A DNA stretch of 64,000 nt from Brumicola pallidula DSM 14239 = ACAM 615 (GTDB lineage: Bacteria > Pseudomonadota > Gammaproteobacteria > Enterobacterales > Alteromonadaceae): the NCBI RefSeq assembly GCF_000428905.1, contig NZ_AUAV01000005.1:62001-126000 (forward strand), written 5' to 3'. A program made the position numbers and the translations under genes. Shown here piece after piece: positions 62,869 through 64,000 of the stretch; the first letter of the stretch is position 1; each line of letters begins with the position of its first letter. The notes below the pieces were generated by a model. The model saw nothing but the letters and a program-made list of their open reading frames with translations. It did not search any database and had not been told where the DNA came from.

Positions 62869-64000
62869 TTAATCCCGCCCGCTGTGTTTTGAATTAAACT
62901 GTGACGTATTATGCCACTGCTCTAAAATTGCCTCCGCTTCTACCAGAAGAGTAGATATTAATTTCGTCAACGATTGATAGTGTTGTTGTTTTAAGTTGCT
63001 CTCCGTGTCGTAACAGACTCTTTGAAAGCGAGTGGCGCCTGTATATGCGCTAGCACCATGAAGCTTATGAACACATTGTTGCAATGATACAAAATCCTGT
63101 TTTTGCCAATGCAACTCTATTTCTGTCATGCTGCTGGGCAGTATAGCGATAAATCCGGCTAGAAACTCACGAGCACCTTCGTCGCTGCCGTGCGCCTTAG
63201 TAGTTGCAATTTGCCAATTTATGGCGAGTTTTTTAGTTTCGACAAATTCAGCGCCTTGGCACCAGCGTTGAATAGTGTTGACCAAGGTTGCTAAGTCAAC
63301 AGGCTTGGGTAGATAATCATCCATTCCCGAAGACAAAAAACGTTCTTTTTCTTCACGGAATGCATGTGCAGTGATAGCGACAATCGGGGTTCCCATATTA
63401 AGTTGAGTTTGCCGTATATGCTGAGTAGCTTGGAGTCCATCCATGGTGGGCATTTGGATATCCATTAATATTAGGTCGTACCCGTTTTGCTTACACAATT
63501 TGATGGCGTCAGCTCCGCAAGAAGCTGTATCAAGTGTCGAGGGGGAGTCTCTTAACCAAGTTTTTAACAGTTTTAAGTTCAATGGCATGTCGTCTACGGC
63601 TAATATGCGCGCTGCAGGCAGTGATTTCGGATCCGATTTACTGACTTTTTCGGCTGATTCAAGTTGCACATTGTTTAGGTTATTAATATTTTTTAAAGTT
63701 AATGGTGAGCGGATGATTATGGGTTGATTAATGACGCTGCGAATTTGCTTTTGTTCTGGCGGTGGGCCAGAAAAAACAAGCGCCGTTTTTTGCGATCTAA
63801 GTTTCAATATCCGATTAATAATGCTTGTTCGGTTGGCAATATATCGCATTGGTAAAGAAGCAAAAATATAGTCAAACGAAACATTTGCCTGTTCAAAAGC
63901 AGAGATTGAATCATATGTGTAAGTGTCAAAACCGACACTCTTGAGGAGCCTACATGTGATTTTTCTGCTTTGCGGAGAAGGATCATAGATACCAGCGATT
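62869..64000 (-). CDS. barA: hybrid histidine kinase, BarA-like (C-terminal part; 5' end outside window)
   Basis: The frame is open to the right edge, so the visible ~377 residues are the C-terminus. They begin with a degenerate receiver-like segment (DPSPQSRKITCRLLKSVGFD), then a true receiver with VDDMPLN, the phosphoacceptor Asp in LILMDIQMPTMDG, Thr/Lys in AITAHA and LPKPV, and finally an Hpt domain with His in VHKLHGASAYTG. HK-REC-REC-Hpt order is typical of BarA, which signals to UvrY/GacA. The kinase core and sensor are beyond the window, so the name is tentative. Confidence 0.75.
   Translation of the reverse strand, partial: IAGIYDPSPQSRKITCRLLKSVGFDTYTYDSISAFEQANVSFDYIFASLPMRYIANRTSIINRILKLRSQKTALVFSGPPPEQKQIRSVINQPIIIRSPLTLKNINNLNNVQLESAEKVSKSDPKSLPAARILAVDDMPLNLKLLKTWLRDSPSTLDTASCGADAIKLCKQNGYDLILMDIQMPTMDGLQATQHIRQTQLNMGTPIVAITAHAFREEKERFLSSGMDDYLPKPVDLATLVNTIQRWCQGAEFVETKKLAINWQIATTKAHGSDEGAREFLAGFIAILPSSMTEIELHWQKQDFVSLQQCVHKLHGASAYTGATRFQRVCYDTESNLKQQHYQSLTKLISTLLVEAEAILEQWHNTSQFNSKHSGRD

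Overview
The window looks like a chromosomal stretch of a marine gammaproteobacterium of the Alteromonadales (Paraglaciecola/Glaciecola/Alteromonas-like). This is inferred from the gene families, moderate-to-low G+C, the polyhydroxybutyrate (PHB) cluster, a 339-residue PyrB without PyrI, EfpL/YeiP, a DUF2982 protein and a BarA-like hybrid kinase. It is not proved by any marker gene. No rRNA, tRNA or CRISPR array was seen.

Layout. 1-13.4 kb is mostly housekeeping: a ZntR-like regulator (cut by the left edge) with its metal permease, Kdo transferase, an M3 peptidase, an OmpA-type lipoprotein, two RNA methyltransferases, a 7Fe ferredoxin, a flavoprotein, a HAD phosphatase, a SOUL lipoprotein and PurU. 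13.6-21.3 kb is the PHB region: reductase PhaB, an unrelated lytic transglycosylase, depolymerase PhaZ, two phasins, repressor PhaR and synthase PhaC. Two PhaR-operator-like repeats precede the larger phasin, and a small gene upstream of phaC is broken by two stop codons. 21.7-26.8 kb holds PBP1B, an NtrC/sigma54-type glnK-amtB operon and exonuclease III. 27.2-32.1 kb is a putative operon of gamma-glutamyltransferase, DyP peroxidase and an ABC exporter pair. It carries three separate tandem repeats, one of them encoding a His-Asp-Glu run. 32.2-39.4 kb contains CheV, lysoplasmalogenase, PsiE with a stand-alone malate-synthase-G-like domain protein, an acyl-CoA ligase and lipoproteins.

39.4-49.4 kb is accessory and decaying DNA: four adjacent broken catabolic genes, a YfcC-type carrier, a chimeric IS91/IS982 remnant, a hipBA toxin-antitoxin pair, a 153-bp non-autonomous IS982 derivative with a 6-bp target duplication, an IS1182-type element with perfect 17-bp ends and a frameshifted transposase, and a truncated cytochrome b561. 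49.4-64 kb returns to backbone: MntP, a MATE transporter, EfpL, a class III nucleotide cyclase, HemL, PyrB, a TetR-RND efflux locus with a 19-bp palindromic operator, a previously unlisted 41-residue membrane ORF, DUF2982, and the C-terminal part of a BarA-like kinase cut by the right edge.

Functionally, the PHB genes form a make/store/mobilise system. The glnK-amtB promoter shows nitrogen control, and the mobile remnants between 43.8 and 48.8 kb explain much of the gene breakage around them. I found no convincing wholly new system. The best leads are the stand-alone malate-synthase-G-type domain protein paired with PsiE, the repeat-rich ggt-dyp-ABC operon, and the IS982 derivatives flanking hipBA.
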